From positions 62,001 through 126,000 of the forward strand of contig NZ_BAYD01000010.1 of assembly GCF_000685075.1 (NCBI RefSeq): a stretch of DNA of 64,000 nt, read 5' to 3'. The position numbers were made by a program, and so were the translations under genes. Of this stretch, positions 53,057 to 61,631 are shown in pieces. This DNA comes from Paraburkholderia oxyphila NBRC 105797 (lineage in GTDB: Bacteria; Pseudomonadota; Gammaproteobacteria; Burkholderiales; Burkholderiaceae). The notes beneath the pieces are model-generated. The model was not told the DNA's origin. It saw nothing but the letters and a program-made list of their open reading frames with translations, and did not search any database. Within the stretch, counting starts at the first letter, position 1; each line of letters starts with the position of its first letter.

Positions 53057-54046
53057 ATGCAGAAGATTCTGGTAGCCGGTCCGACCTTTCCGGACGTGAT
53101 CGACCGGCTCAAACACTATTTCGAAGTTGACTGGAACCAGGGCAACGCACTCACCGTCGACGAACTGGTCCAGCGCCTGGCGGACAAGGACGGCGCACTG
53201 ACCGCGGGCGAGCCGATTACTGCTGCGGTGCTCGCGGCAGCGCCGCGCTTGCGCGTCGTTTCGAACATGGCGGTGGGTTTCAACAACTTCGACATCGCCG
53301 CGTTCAATGCGGTCAATGTCCTCGGCACCAACACGCCCGACGTACTGAACGAATCGGTGGCCGACTTCGGCTGGGCGCTGATGATGGCCGCGGCGCGCCG
53401 CGTGACCGAGTCGGAACACTGGCTGCGCGCCGGCAAGTGGCACAAGTTTCAGTACGACGCCTTTCTCGGTACCGATATTCAAGGCTCGACCCTCGGCATT
53501 GTCGGTATGGGCCGCATCGGACAGGCGCTCGCGCGCCGCGCACGCGGCTTCAACATGCGCGTCATCTACAACAACCGTACGCGCGTGGCGCCGCATATCG
53601 AAGCAGAGTTGAATGCGGAGTATGCGTCGAAGGAGCAACTGCTGCGCGCCTCGGACCATGTTGTTCTCGTCCTGCCGTACACGCCTGAGAACCGTCACAC
53701 GATCGGCGCCGCTGAACTCGCGCAGATGAAGCCCACAGCGACACTCACCAATATCGCGCGCGGCGGTATTGTCGACGACGCGGCGCTTGCTGAAGCGTTG
53801 CGCGCGAGGCGCATCGGCGCGGCCGGCCTTGACGTGTTCGAGGGTGAACCGCGCGTGCATCCGGATCTCCTGTCGGTGCCGAATGTCGTGTTGACGCCGC
53901 ATATCGCGAGTGCGACTGAGGCGACGCGCCGCGCGATGGCCAACCTGGCTGCCGACAATCTGATCGCAGGTCTGGGCCAAGGGCCGCAGGCGGGGCATCC
54001 GCCCAATCCGATCAATCCCGAAGTGCTTGGCAAGACGCGCTTGTGA
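53057..54046 (+). CDS. D-isomer-specific 2-hydroxyacid dehydrogenase (GhrB-like)
   Basis: 329 residues of the NAD(P)-dependent family. The cofactor loop is GIVGMGRIGQALARRA; the catalytic triad is Arg in NIARGGIVDD, Glu in LDVFEGEP and His in LTPHIASAT. VVSNMAVGFNNFDIAAFNAV is typical of glyoxylate/hydroxypyruvate reductases. The enzyme would interconvert a 2-oxo and a 2-hydroxy acid. GGAGATAGAAC precedes the ATG. It starts a tight run (dehydrogenase, aldolase, racemase-like) with 62-base gaps. A Gly/Pro-rich C-terminal tail (GPQAGHPPNPINPE) is normal. Confidence 0.93.
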   Translation: MQKILVAGPTFPDVIDRLKHYFEVDWNQGNALTVDELVQRLADKDGALTAGEPITAAVLAAAPRLRVVSNMAVGFNNFDIAAFNAVNVLGTNTPDVLNESVADFGWALMMAAARRVTESEHWLRAGKWHKFQYDAFLGTDIQGSTLGIVGMGRIGQALARRARGFNMRVIYNNRTRVAPHIEAELNAEYASKEQLLRASDHVVLVLPYTPENRHTIGAAELAQMKPTATLTNIARGGIVDDAALAEALRARRIGAAGLDVFEGEPRVHPDLLSVPNVVLTPHIASATEATRRAMANLAADNLIAGLGQGPQAGHPPNPINPEVLGKTRL

Positions 54047-54108
54047 ACATGGCAGCGCGCTTCGGCTGAACGGCTTTCCTGGACGATTGAAAACAGATGG
54101 AGTCCATC

Positions 54109-54909
54109 ATGTCTTATTCGAATGTCAGCGTTGCGAAGACCAAGGACGGGCTTAAAGCGCGGCCATCCCTGAGAGCTATCTGGGCGCAGGGCGGTACCGC
54201 CGTGGGCGGATGGTGCGGCATACCGAGTGCACTGAGTGCGGAGGCCATGGCGCGCGCGGGCTTCGATTGGGTTTGCATCGACATGCAGCATGGTTGCATG
54301 GATTATGCGACTGCTCTCGAGATGATCCGGGCGATTGATGCGACGCCGTGTCAGTCGATTGTGCGGGTGCCCTGGAATGAACCGGCGATGATCGGCCGTG
54401 TTCTCGATGCCGGTGCGGACGGTGTGATCATCCCGATGATCCGCACGCCCGCCGACGCGCAAGCTGCTGTAGACGCGTGCCGCTATCCACCAGAGGGGCG
54501 CCGCAGCTTTGGACCCATGCGGGTGGGTCTGCGCGACGGCGCGTCCTATTTCAGTGAAGCGAATGGCCGCGTGCTTGTGATCCCGATGATCGAGACCGAG
54601 GATGCCCTGGCCCATGTCGAGGCGATCGCCGCGATCCCCGGCGTCGGCGCGCTGTTCCTGGGGCCGTACGACATGTCGGTTGCGCTCGGTCTGCCTCCGC
54701 GCGACAACGATGGCGAAGCGGCATTCGATCATGCCGTGGCGACGATCGTTGCTGCGGCAAAGAAGGCCGGGATCGGCGCTGCTGTGCTCTCGTCTGCGAC
54801 CCTTTTCGCCCAACGCGCCGCCCAGGGCTTCAACATGATTTCGACCACGGTGGACCTGACAGCGTTGTCGCAGGCAGCCCGCAACGACCTGGCCGCAGCA
54901 CGAAACTGA
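54109..54909 (+). CDS. HpcH/HpaI family aldolase
   Basis: 266 residues from ATG 54109 (GGAG 6 bases upstream; ATG 54097 overlaps that ribosome site). Class II metal-dependent fold: GWCGIPSALSAEAMARAGFD, CIDMQHG, catalytic Arg in IVRVPWNEP, metal-binding Glu in IPMIETEDA and Asp in LGPYDMSVALG. Such enzymes split 2-keto-3-deoxy acids or 4-hydroxy-2-oxo acids to pyruvate plus an aldehyde. Together with a mandelate-racemase-like enzyme and a hydroxyacid dehydrogenase it fits a hydroxy-acid breakdown route. Confidence 0.92.
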   Translation: MSYSNVSVAKTKDGLKARPSLRAIWAQGGTAVGGWCGIPSALSAEAMARAGFDWVCIDMQHGCMDYATALEMIRAIDATPCQSIVRVPWNEPAMIGRVLDAGADGVIIPMIRTPADAQAAVDACRYPPEGRRSFGPMRVGLRDGASYFSEANGRVLVIPMIETEDALAHVEAIAAIPGVGALFLGPYDMSVALGLPPRDNDGEAAFDHAVATIVAAAKKAGIGAAVLSSATLFAQRAAQGFNMISTTVDLTALSQAARNDLAAARN

Positions 54910-54970
54910 TCGACGCGATGTCACCGTCATTGTCGACGCGCGTACAGCACAACTAAAAGGAAGGGATTCC

Positions 54971-56062
54971 ATGTCCAGTTTTTCGGCAGACCTCACTGTT
55001 CGCGAAGTACAGGCGCGTGCCGTCCTCGCACCGCTAAAAACGCCGCTCGTGACCCCCGCGGGCGCGTTCCCCAAAGCGCCCCTGGTGCTGATCGATCTCC
55101 ACACCGAGGAGGGCATCACGGGCCGTGCATATCTGATGGCCAACAGTCCCGTAGCGCTGAAAGCCATGGAGACATTGGTGCTCGATCTTGGTGCTACGCT
55201 GGTTGGGCAGAAGGTGGTTCCAGTCGAGCGTCACGAGGAAATGCGCTCGCGCTTTACACTGATCGGCGGTTCACACGGGCTCGCCAACACAGCGATCTCC
55301 GGCCTCGATGTCGCGCTCTGGGATGCACTGGCCATCGCCGCCAATTTACCTCTCGCGACGCTGATTGGCGGCCGCCCGCAGCCGCTCAAGGCTTATAACA
55401 GCCTTGGCATGATCCGCGCCCCGGCCGCCGCGGAAGAAGCCGAAAAGTCACTGGCGGCCGGTTTCGCCGCCATCAAGTTCAAGATCGGCTGGCCGACCTT
55501 CGCGGAAGACCTCGCCGCAGTACGTGCTTTCCGTGCGGCCGCGCCGGATGTCGAACTGATGGTCGATTACAACCAGAGTCTCACGCTAGCCGAAGCGCTG
55601 CGTCGCGGCCATGCGCTGGAGAGCGAAGGACTGGCCTGGATCGAGGAGCCGATCCGCTGTGACGACTTCACGGGCTTCGCCCAGATCGCCGCCGAGCTGA
55701 AAACTCCACTCCAGATCGGGGAGAACTTCTCCGGCGTTTTCGATATGGAACGGGCACTCCGCGCCAATGCCAGCGACTACGTCATGTGCGACGTGCAGAT
55801 GATCGGCGGCGTGACCGGCTGGCTGCGGGCTGCAGCTCTGGCGCAAGTAACCGGCAAGAACTTTTCGAGCCATTGCTTCGTGGAGGCGAGCTCGCATCTG
55901 CTGACAGTCACGCCCACGCGCCACTGGCTCGAATTCCTCGATGTCGCCGGGGAAATACTGGCGGAACCCCCCAGGGTCATCAAGGGAACTGTCACCGCGC
56001 CAGACTGCCCGGGGGTTGGTCTCGTCTGGGACGAAGCGGCCGTCGCGAAGGCGAGAGTGTAG
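54971..56062 (+). CDS. Mandelate racemase-like enolase-superfamily enzyme
   Basis: 363 residues. All the catalytic positions of mandelate racemase can be placed: Lys-x-Lys in AIKFKIGWP, Asp/Asn in MVDYNQSL, Glu in WIEEP, Glu in QIGENF, Asp in VMCDVQMIGGVTGW, and the His and Glu in SSHCFVEASSHLL. The following TPTRHWLEFLDVAGEI also tracks true mandelate racemases closely, more than sugar-acid dehydratases. It would epimerise a 2-hydroxy acid through a metal-bound enediolate. AAGGAAGGG precedes the ATG. Likely partner of the 2-hydroxyacid dehydrogenases in the cluster. Confidence 0.88.
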   Translation: MSSFSADLTVREVQARAVLAPLKTPLVTPAGAFPKAPLVLIDLHTEEGITGRAYLMANSPVALKAMETLVLDLGATLVGQKVVPVERHEEMRSRFTLIGGSHGLANTAISGLDVALWDALAIAANLPLATLIGGRPQPLKAYNSLGMIRAPAAAEEAEKSLAAGFAAIKFKIGWPTFAEDLAAVRAFRAAAPDVELMVDYNQSLTLAEALRRGHALESEGLAWIEEPIRCDDFTGFAQIAAELKTPLQIGENFSGVFDMERALRANASDYVMCDVQMIGGVTGWLRAAALAQVTGKNFSSHCFVEASSHLLTVTPTRHWLEFLDVAGEILAEPPRVIKGTVTAPDCPGVGLVWDEAAVAKARV

Positions 56063-56066
56063 GATA

Positions 56067-56344
56067 TTCAAACTCTTTACGGGTGCACAGGCCGATAAAG
56101 AACAATTCGCTTTTCACAGTCGAATGGTCAAAGCGGCGTTGAGCGCCTACGATCCGACCATGCACGTCGACGTGGCGACAGCAACGGACGCGATGGGGCA
56201 GGACTATATCATCGCGTCCGCGCACTCAGACAACATCAGCAGACCTCGCCTGCCACGCGGTGGATCAACATCGAAGAGATCGGCGTAAAGTTCACGCCGA
56301 CCGTGCCAGAGAACGCCATGTTTATCAACCGGACGATCGTCTAA
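56067..56344 (+). pseudogene. Frameshifted fragment of an unrecognised small protein
   Basis: Two joined reading frames look protein-like: FKLFTGAQADKEQFAFHSRM and VDVATATDAMGQDYIIASAH in one, then HQQTSPATRWINIEEIGVKF and TPTVPENAMFINRTIV to a stop at 56342 in another. The shift falls around 56226-56238. No family recognised and no clear start; probably a decayed gene of about 90 residues. A reading error cannot be excluded. Confidence 0.4.
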
Positions 56345-56650
56345 CAGAATAACAAGCCCACAAGGGAAAATCTCCTGAATCAGACGACCGCTAAATACGG
56401 AATACCCCCACCGGAAGCAGGTTGCAACCGCCTCGCGAACGGCCGCTCTCCGTAATCAATAAGGCATGCGAACAATTTCGCAACTGGCCAATTGACGCCT
56501 TGGAGACTCAAAGCGCCCGGTCGGCATACCCCCGGCACCGTATGTCGCTATCAATATGACTGTCTTTCGTCAGGCAGGACATCAGTCCGCCAGCAGCCAC
56601 GCCACACAGCACATGTTCTCGTCAATTGCCATGTCATCCAGGAATGGAGC
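56345..56650. other. Intergenic region upstream of PAS sigma-54 activator
   Basis: 306 bases. It holds TTCGCAACTGGCCAA (56477-56491), which matches 12 of 15 positions of the TTCGCCA-T-TGGCGAA element found before the decarboxylase operon, and a GGTTGCAACC palindrome (56420-56429). The activator frame is open back to 56492 but lacks coding character there. Confidence 0.4.
56477..56491. promoter_or_regulatory. Imperfect copy of the TTCGCCA/TGGCGAA activator site
   Basis: TTCGCAACTGGCCAA, 160 bases before the PAS activator gene. Compared with the perfect 15-bp palindrome at 58966, three positions differ. It may mediate autoregulation of the activator. Confidence 0.35.
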
Positions 56651-58921
56651 ATGATTGCAAACGACGCCTACCACCGTTCAGAGGTCGTCGTTCCAGAATT
56701 CTGTAATCTGCTGCGGCGACCCGGCCCGCTGGCTAGTTCAATTCGCGTACAGGAGCAGCTGATGATGGATTACGGCAAGGATTCTCTGCAACTGACGCTG
56801 AATTTGATTCCGGCGCACGTGTGGTATGCCGATGCATCGGGAGCACTCACTTTCGTCAACGAGCGCTGCGCGGATTACCTGGGCCTCGCATCGGATGATC
56901 CACTGCGCTTCGGCGCGGAGTCGCATATGGCGTGGGATTCCCACGTTACCCTCCTCCATCCGGATGATCACGAAGAGACACGCAGAATTTGGGCAGAGTG
57001 CATCAAATCCAGATCGGCGGGCGATGTCGCTTTTCGGGTGCGCAATGCAGAGGGGGGATACCGCTGGTTTCTGAGCCGTGCCGAACCTCGCTGGACGAGC
57101 GACGGGGAGTTGCAGGGTTGGATTGGTATCAATCTCGATATCGATGAGCAAAGACAGTCGGAGTTTTATCTGCAGGAAGGCCAACGCCTGATGAAGGCCG
57201 GAAGCTGGGTCTTCAGCGGGGAAGAGTTTGAATATTGGTCACCCAGCATGTTCCATCTCTATGGCATTGATCCGTCCGGCCGGGCGCCAACGCTCTCTGA
57301 GTGTCTGGGATTTCTGCACCCCGATGATCGGGTATCCATGAACAGTCTGATTCGCAGGATTGTGGACGAGCGCCGTGGCTTCGATTTCACGAAACGCATT
57401 GCGCGGCGCGACGGATCGGTTCGTCTGATACGTTGGGTCGGCACACCTACGGCCGATGGCGGACCCGAGCCAAGATTTATCGGCATCTGCCTCGATGTGA
57501 CGGAGCATGAGCAACTGGCTGCAGATTTGCGCAATCGCGAGAGCGAATACAGACAGATTGTCGACTTGGTGCCGCAGCCCGCGGCGCTGGTCGGGGCAGA
57601 CGGCCAGCGTTTCTATGCAAACCGTTCGGCGCTTGACTATCTCGGGATCAGTTTTGAAGAGTGGTTAATTGAACCCCTTGGCAACTCCATACATGGCGAC
57701 GATAAAGCGCGGTTTCTGGCGTTCCAGAAGCGGCTATCGACCCCCCAGGTTCACGACATCGAGCTGCGTCTGCTGAAGAAGAACGGAGATTCACGGTGGT
57801 TTTTGTGTCGCTACAACCCTTTGAGTGATGAGGCCGGCCAGTTGGCGCGCTGGTACATCACATGTACCGATATCGAAGACCAAAAGCGTTTAGAGGAGCG
57901 GCTGCGACGGGAAAATATCGCTCTGCGCGAGGAGATCGACCAGACCTCCATGTTCGAAGAAATTGTCGGCACCTCGGCGGCACTCAAGGAAGTCCTGTCA
58001 CGGGTCACCAAAGTCGCCGCTACTGATGCCACGGTATTGGTAATGGGCGAAACCGGCACCGGCAAGGAATTGATTGCAAGGGCCATCCACCGGCGCTCGC
58101 GTCGCGCCTGTGGGGCCTTTGTTGCGGTCAACTGCGCAGCGATTCCGAAAGAGCTGATTGCCTCGGAACTTTTCGGGCACGAGAAAGGTGGGTTCACTGG
58201 CGCGACGCAACGCCGGACTGGCCGCTTCGAAATTGCTGAAGGGGGCACGATCTTCCTTGATGAGATTGGCGAACTGTCCCTGGACACGCAGATCGCTTTG
58301 CTGCGCGTGTTACAGGAGCGGGAGTTCGAGCGAGTTGGCGGCCGGACGACAATTCAGGCCAATGTCCGGGTGATTGCGGCGACCAATCGTGACCTGAACC
58401 AGGCGATTGCCGCAGGAACGTTTCGCGAGGATCTGTTTTATCGCCTCCATGTTTTCCCGCTCGATTTACCTCCGTTGCGGGAACGCAGGGAAGACATTCC
58501 GCTGCTGGTGGAGTACTTCATCAACCGCCTCGCTCGCAATGAAGGCAAAAAGTTCAAGTCCATCAATCGCAATACGCTGAATTATCTCGAGTCCTATCGA
58601 TGGCCGGGCAACGTACGCGAACTGCAGAACGTGATTGAGCGTTCGGTGATTGTTTGCGATTCAGAGGATTTTTCGATCGACAAAAGCTGGTTGGCCGGGG
58701 CCCCGTCAGCTGGCGATGCACACGTTTTATCGAATGCCTTGCTCGCGCACGAAAAAACCATCATCGAGGACGCATTGCGCATCTGCAATGGACGCGTCTA
58801 TGGCCCTTTCGGCGCAGCGGCGCGGCTTGGCTTGCCGCGCTCGACGCTCGAGTCAAAAATCCGGGCGCTGAAAATCGACAAGCGCCGCTTCCGGCAAAAG
58901 CCGCCGGGCGACTCGGGTTGA
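56651..58921 (+). CDS. PAS-domain sigma-54-dependent activator
   Basis: 756 residues from ATG 56651 (AGGA upstream; the frame is open to 56492 but that part is not coding-like). Three PAS domains fill residues ~40-430 ([54 protein letters not shown]). The AAA+ core has Walker A GETGTGKE at 466 and Walker [10 protein letters not shown]; the sigma-54 loop is GGFTGA (513-518) instead of GAFTGA. A Fis-type HTH is near the C-terminus ([20 protein letters not shown]). It lies between two catabolic runs and just before a sigma-54 promoter. Confidence 0.95.
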   Translation: MIANDAYHRSEVVVPEFCNLLRRPGPLASSIRVQEQLMMDYGKDSLQLTLNLIPAHVWYADASGALTFVNERCADYLGLASDDPLRFGAESHMAWDSHVTLLHPDDHEETRRIWAECIKSRSAGDVAFRVRNAEGGYRWFLSRAEPRWTSDGELQGWIGINLDIDEQRQSEFYLQEGQRLMKAGSWVFSGEEFEYWSPSMFHLYGIDPSGRAPTLSECLGFLHPDDRVSMNSLIRRIVDERRGFDFTKRIARRDGSVRLIRWVGTPTADGGPEPRFIGICLDVTEHEQLAADLRNRESEYRQIVDLVPQPAALVGADGQRFYANRSALDYLGISFEEWLIEPLGNSIHGDDKARFLAFQKRLSTPQVHDIELRLLKKNGDSRWFLCRYNPLSDEAGQLARWYITCTDIEDQKRLEERLRRENIALREEIDQTSMFEEIVGTSAALKEVLSRVTKVAATDATVLVMGETGTGKELIARAIHRRSRRACGAFVAVNCAAIPKELIASELFGHEKGGFTGATQRRTGRFEIAEGGTIFLDEIGELSLDTQIALLRVLQEREFERVGGRTTIQANVRVIAATNRDLNQAIAAGTFREDLFYRLHVFPLDLPPLRERREDIPLLVEYFINRLARNEGKKFKSINRNTLNYLESYRWPGNVRELQNVIERSVIVCDSEDFSIDKSWLAGAPSAGDAHVLSNALLAHEKTIIEDALRICNGRVYGPFGAAARLGLPRSTLESKIRALKIDKRRFRQKPPGDSG

Positions 58922-58965
58922 GCTTGCCCATCAGCTATTCCAGACTCCACCGTTTTGTCCAGAAA

Positions 58966-58989
58966 TTCGCCATTGGCGAAATTTCGCCA
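58966..58989. promoter_or_regulatory. Overlapping palindromes, upstream activator site
   Basis: Three TTCGCCA/TGGCGAA half-sites are packed into 24 bases. TTCGCCA-T-TGGCGAA (58966-58980) and TGGCGAAATTTCGCCA (58974-58989) are both perfect palindromes sharing the middle half-site. They lie 69-92 bases before the transcription start predicted from the -24/-12 promoter at 59032. Confidence 0.7.
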
Positions 58990-59031
58990 CATCCGTGGAT
59001 GGGTTATTCATAAAATTCAGTCACTTATGTC

Positions 59032-59047
59032 TGGCCCGGAAATTGCT
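59032..59047 (+). promoter_or_regulatory. Sigma-54 (-24/-12) promoter
   Basis: TGGCCCGGAAATTGCT has the invariant GG (59033) and GC (59045) at the required 10-base spacing and keeps TGGC and TTGCT. The expected start site is about 59058, leading to the decarboxylase-like gene at 59182. Confidence 0.7.
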
Positions 59048-59181
59048 GAGGTTATCAGCAGGGACGCTGATCAGGGCGACAGCGGATAGGCAACGTCAGT
59101 GAAGGCAGCACGGCAGCAGCACGATGGTCGCCAGTCAGGTCTCGTTTGTGCAAACCGTCAGCCAACGAAGGAGCACCCGCG

Positions 59182-59988
59182 ATGACCCTCAAAGGATTTT
59201 CGGTTCCGCTCACACCGCAAGGTCAATCCACATTGGCGACCTTGCCGCCATGGCACTACTCCAGTGATTGTCTGGCCATCGAATACTGGACCGATCCGCG
59301 AGCGATCGCGGCGCTGTTGCCACCCGGGCTGAAGCCAGATGAAACATCGGCTGGCCGCGCGTTTTTCTGGTTTCTCGATTGGCAGTTCACTGGCTCCAAC
59401 GATGAATTGACCGACCCGGCCCGCTATCAGTACCGCGAGGCATTCGTGCTGGTCGAAGCGACGTATGACGGGAGGCCGGTCAATTACTGTCCCTTCATCT
59501 TTGTCGACAACGATGCCGCGATCGCGCGCGGTTGGGCGCAGGGCTTTCCGAAGAAACTGGGCAGGGTCTACCAGACTCGGAGCTTTTCCGCGCCGAGCCC
59601 GGCTGCGGCGCCGCTGGCCAAAGGCAGCCGGTTCGGGGCAAGCGTGGCGGCACACGACGAACGCCTGGCAACTGCACGCATCCAGCTCGAGGAACAGATC
59701 GCGGACCCGTCCAGGGTCTTCAATCGCCCGACGACGATGCGCCGATATTTTCCCCAGCTTGCTGCCGATCGCCAGGACCGGCCGCCGGTCGACGAGTTGA
59801 CGATGTCGTTGACCGATAACCTCGCGATCGTCGATGTCTGGGGTGGGACGGCGGAGTTGTCGATTCCCGAGGTGCGGGGCGAAGACTTGCACCAGCTTGC
59901 GCCGGTCCGCGTCGGCCGTGGTTATAGGCTCGGGATGGCGTACTCCGTCACGGATCTGCAGATCCTGCAGAACTATGCGGACATCTGA
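59182..59988 (+). CDS. Acetoacetate decarboxylase family protein
   Basis: 268 residues, full family length. AAGGAG lies 9 bases before ATG 59182. GWAQGFPKKLGRVYQTRSF contains the Lys-Lys pair whose first residue forms the Schiff base in acetoacetate decarboxylase; EAFVLVEATYDGRPVNYCPF precedes it. The C-terminus (LHQLAPVRVGRGYRLGMAYS) is typical. Family members decarboxylate beta-keto acids or act as aldolase/dehydratases on oxo acids. It heads an operon with a tautomerase and an FAH-family hydrolase, so a role on an oxo-acid intermediate is likely. Confidence 0.88.
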   Translation: MTLKGFSVPLTPQGQSTLATLPPWHYSSDCLAIEYWTDPRAIAALLPPGLKPDETSAGRAFFWFLDWQFTGSNDELTDPARYQYREAFVLVEATYDGRPVNYCPFIFVDNDAAIARGWAQGFPKKLGRVYQTRSFSAPSPAAAPLAKGSRFGASVAAHDERLATARIQLEEQIADPSRVFNRPTTMRRYFPQLAADRQDRPPVDELTMSLTDNLAIVDVWGGTAELSIPEVRGEDLHQLAPVRVGRGYRLGMAYSVTDLQILQNYADI

Positions 59989-60021
59989 AATGGCGACGAC
60001 CGTTGCGCCAGGGAGCAAGCG

Positions 60022-60396
60022 ATGCCGCTCTATACACTGACAACCCAGACCGGTGTTCTCGATGATGAAGCCAAGGCAAGGCTGGCCGGGGAGCTGGCGA
60101 CTTTTCATGCGAACTACGCGGGCGTGCCGAAGGAGTGGGTGCAGGTGGTATTTCATGAGTACGCGCGCGGCAGTGGTTTCTCGGCCGGAAAGCCCTCGGC
60201 GCTTGCCTCATTGATATTGCTGATCCGCACGGGGCGCTCGGAAGAATACAAGCGCGAGATGGTGCAGCGCCTGTGGGACATGATGCAAGCCGCTACCGGG
60301 GCGCCCGACGATCAGCTTGTCATCGGCATCCACGAGGTACCGCCGAGTCAGGCGATGGAAATGGGTCGGACGATGCCTGACGTCGAAGGTGCCTAG
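60022..60396 (+). CDS. cis-3-chloroacrylic acid dehalogenase-like tautomerase
   Basis: 124 residues. MPLYTLTTQ gives the catalytic N-terminal Pro after Met removal; counting from Pro1, His28 (ATFHANYAG), Arg68 and Arg71 (LIRTGRSEEYK) match the key residues of cis-CaaD and its relatives. This is the long single-chain (fused) tautomerase type. Known members dehalogenate 3-chloroacrylate or tautomerise enol/keto acids. It lies 33 bases after the decarboxylase-like gene with GGGAG upstream and is in the same sigma-54 operon. Confidence 0.85.
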   Translation: MPLYTLTTQTGVLDDEAKARLAGELATFHANYAGVPKEWVQVVFHEYARGSGFSAGKPSALASLILLIRTGRSEEYKREMVQRLWDMMQAATGAPDDQLVIGIHEVPPSQAMEMGRTMPDVEGA

Positions 60397-60444
60397 TTCC
60401 CAGGCCACGGTCTGGCGATTCACTTTCTCATGAAAGGTGTTCCC

Positions 60445-61287
60445 ATGAAGCTGCTTCGCTATGGCCCGGTCGGTGCTGAACTTCCGGGCGTGCTCGATTC
60501 ACAGGGTCATGTGCGGGCCCTGCGTCCCATCGTTCGCGACATCGACGCCGACGTTCTGTCTTCCGATGGGATTCGTTTTCTTCAGGCACTTGACCTGGAA
60601 AAACTGCCGCTGGTGCGTCAGGTGACCCGGCTCGGCTGTCCTGTTGCGACCGTGCGGGAGATCATCGCGGTAGGTCTGAACTATCGCGATCATGCGCAGG
60701 AGGCCGAGCTACCGATTCCAGCCGAGCCTTTGATCTTCCACAAATCGGCATCGTCGATCAGCGGGCCTGACGACGACATTGTGCTGCCGTCCGGCTCGCA
60801 AAAAACGGATTGGGAGATCGAATTCGGCATTGTGATCGGGACCACCGCACGCAAGATCAGCAAAGAAGAGGCGCACGCCTTCATCGCGGGGTATGTCCTC
60901 CTCAATGACGTTTCTGAACGTGAGTGGCAATTGGAGCGCGGCGGACAGTTCGGAAAAGGCAAGAGTTTCGACACATTCACGCCAATAGGCCCGTGGCTGG
61001 TGACCTGTGATGAGTTGGTACCGCAAAACATTGAACTCTTGCTGAGCGTAAACGGCACATCAAAGCAGCACGGCAATACGTCGAACCTGATTTTTGGCGT
61101 TGACGAAGTCGTGAGTCATATTAGCCAATTCATGACACTCAAGCCCGGCGACCTGATCGCCACGGGTACGCCGGCGGGCGTAGGCGGTGGCGCCAGGCCT
61201 CCTCGGTTCCTCCGCGCGGGCGATATTGTGGAAATGTCAGCGACAGGGCTCGGCTCGCAACGACATAAGGTAACAAGCGGCGCGTAG
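60445..61287 (+). CDS. Fumarylacetoacetate hydrolase (FAH) family protein
   Basis: 280 residues from ATG 60445, with AAAGG 7 bases upstream; ATG 60430 adds five residues. The C-terminal FAH fold is complete: IIAVGLNYRDHAQEAELPIP, the metal site EIEFGIVIG with the Glu ligands, GYVLLNDVSEREWQLERGGQ, GKSFDTFTPIGPWLVT and MTLKPGDLIATGTPAGVG. Members are hydratases, decarboxylases or C-C hydrolases acting on 2-oxo acids. Third gene of the operon behind the sigma-54 promoter. Relatives such as 2-hydroxymuconate-pathway enzymes and ureidoglycolate lyase cannot be told apart here. Confidence 0.9.
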   Translation: MKLLRYGPVGAELPGVLDSQGHVRALRPIVRDIDADVLSSDGIRFLQALDLEKLPLVRQVTRLGCPVATVREIIAVGLNYRDHAQEAELPIPAEPLIFHKSASSISGPDDDIVLPSGSQKTDWEIEFGIVIGTTARKISKEEAHAFIAGYVLLNDVSEREWQLERGGQFGKGKSFDTFTPIGPWLVTCDELVPQNIELLLSVNGTSKQHGNTSNLIFGVDEVVSHISQFMTLKPGDLIATGTPAGVGGGARPPRFLRAGDIVEMSATGLGSQRHKVTSGA

Positions 61288-61631
61288 CGACAGCGAATCA
61301 TCGCGCGCAATGGAACAGAGGGGAGCCCAGCGAACAGCTCGCGACGCCACTCCCCCACATTCAGGCATCCTCTCAATCTGCTATCGAACGAATGACCCTC
61401 GCGGGATTTCCGGCGGCAAGCGTATTCGAGGGAACGTCCCTGGTGATGAACCCGCCCTTTCTGTCGATTCACTGACGCCGACCGCCCTTCCCTCGCGCGC
61501 ATCGTCCAGCCTATCCGCAATTGTTCGATTTCTTGCAGTCCTCAAGTCCGCCCGGCGGTAACTTTCTCGACTTGCACGCCCAATGCATGGGTGTGACGGC
61601 ATCGGCAAATCGATCAGACCCCAGGCTCGAC
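61288..61631. other. Intergenic region, no gene seen
   Basis: 344 bases between the FAH gene and the FAD-dehydrogenase gene. A half-matched palindrome (CTTGCA arm at 61532) is present but not convincing. No coding frame seen; the size suggests the last gene has its own promoter. Confidence 0.35.

Noticed and set aside
53695..55167. 490-codon antisense frame across dehydrogenase, aldolase and racemase genes
   Set aside because: Spans three well-supported genes and the gaps between them; composition typical of a shadow frame.
61522..61537. Fourth Crp/Fnr-like site before the FAD dehydrogenase
   Set aside because: Only the right arm (CTTGCA) matches; the left arm TGTTCG is poor. Such a half match is expected by chance.
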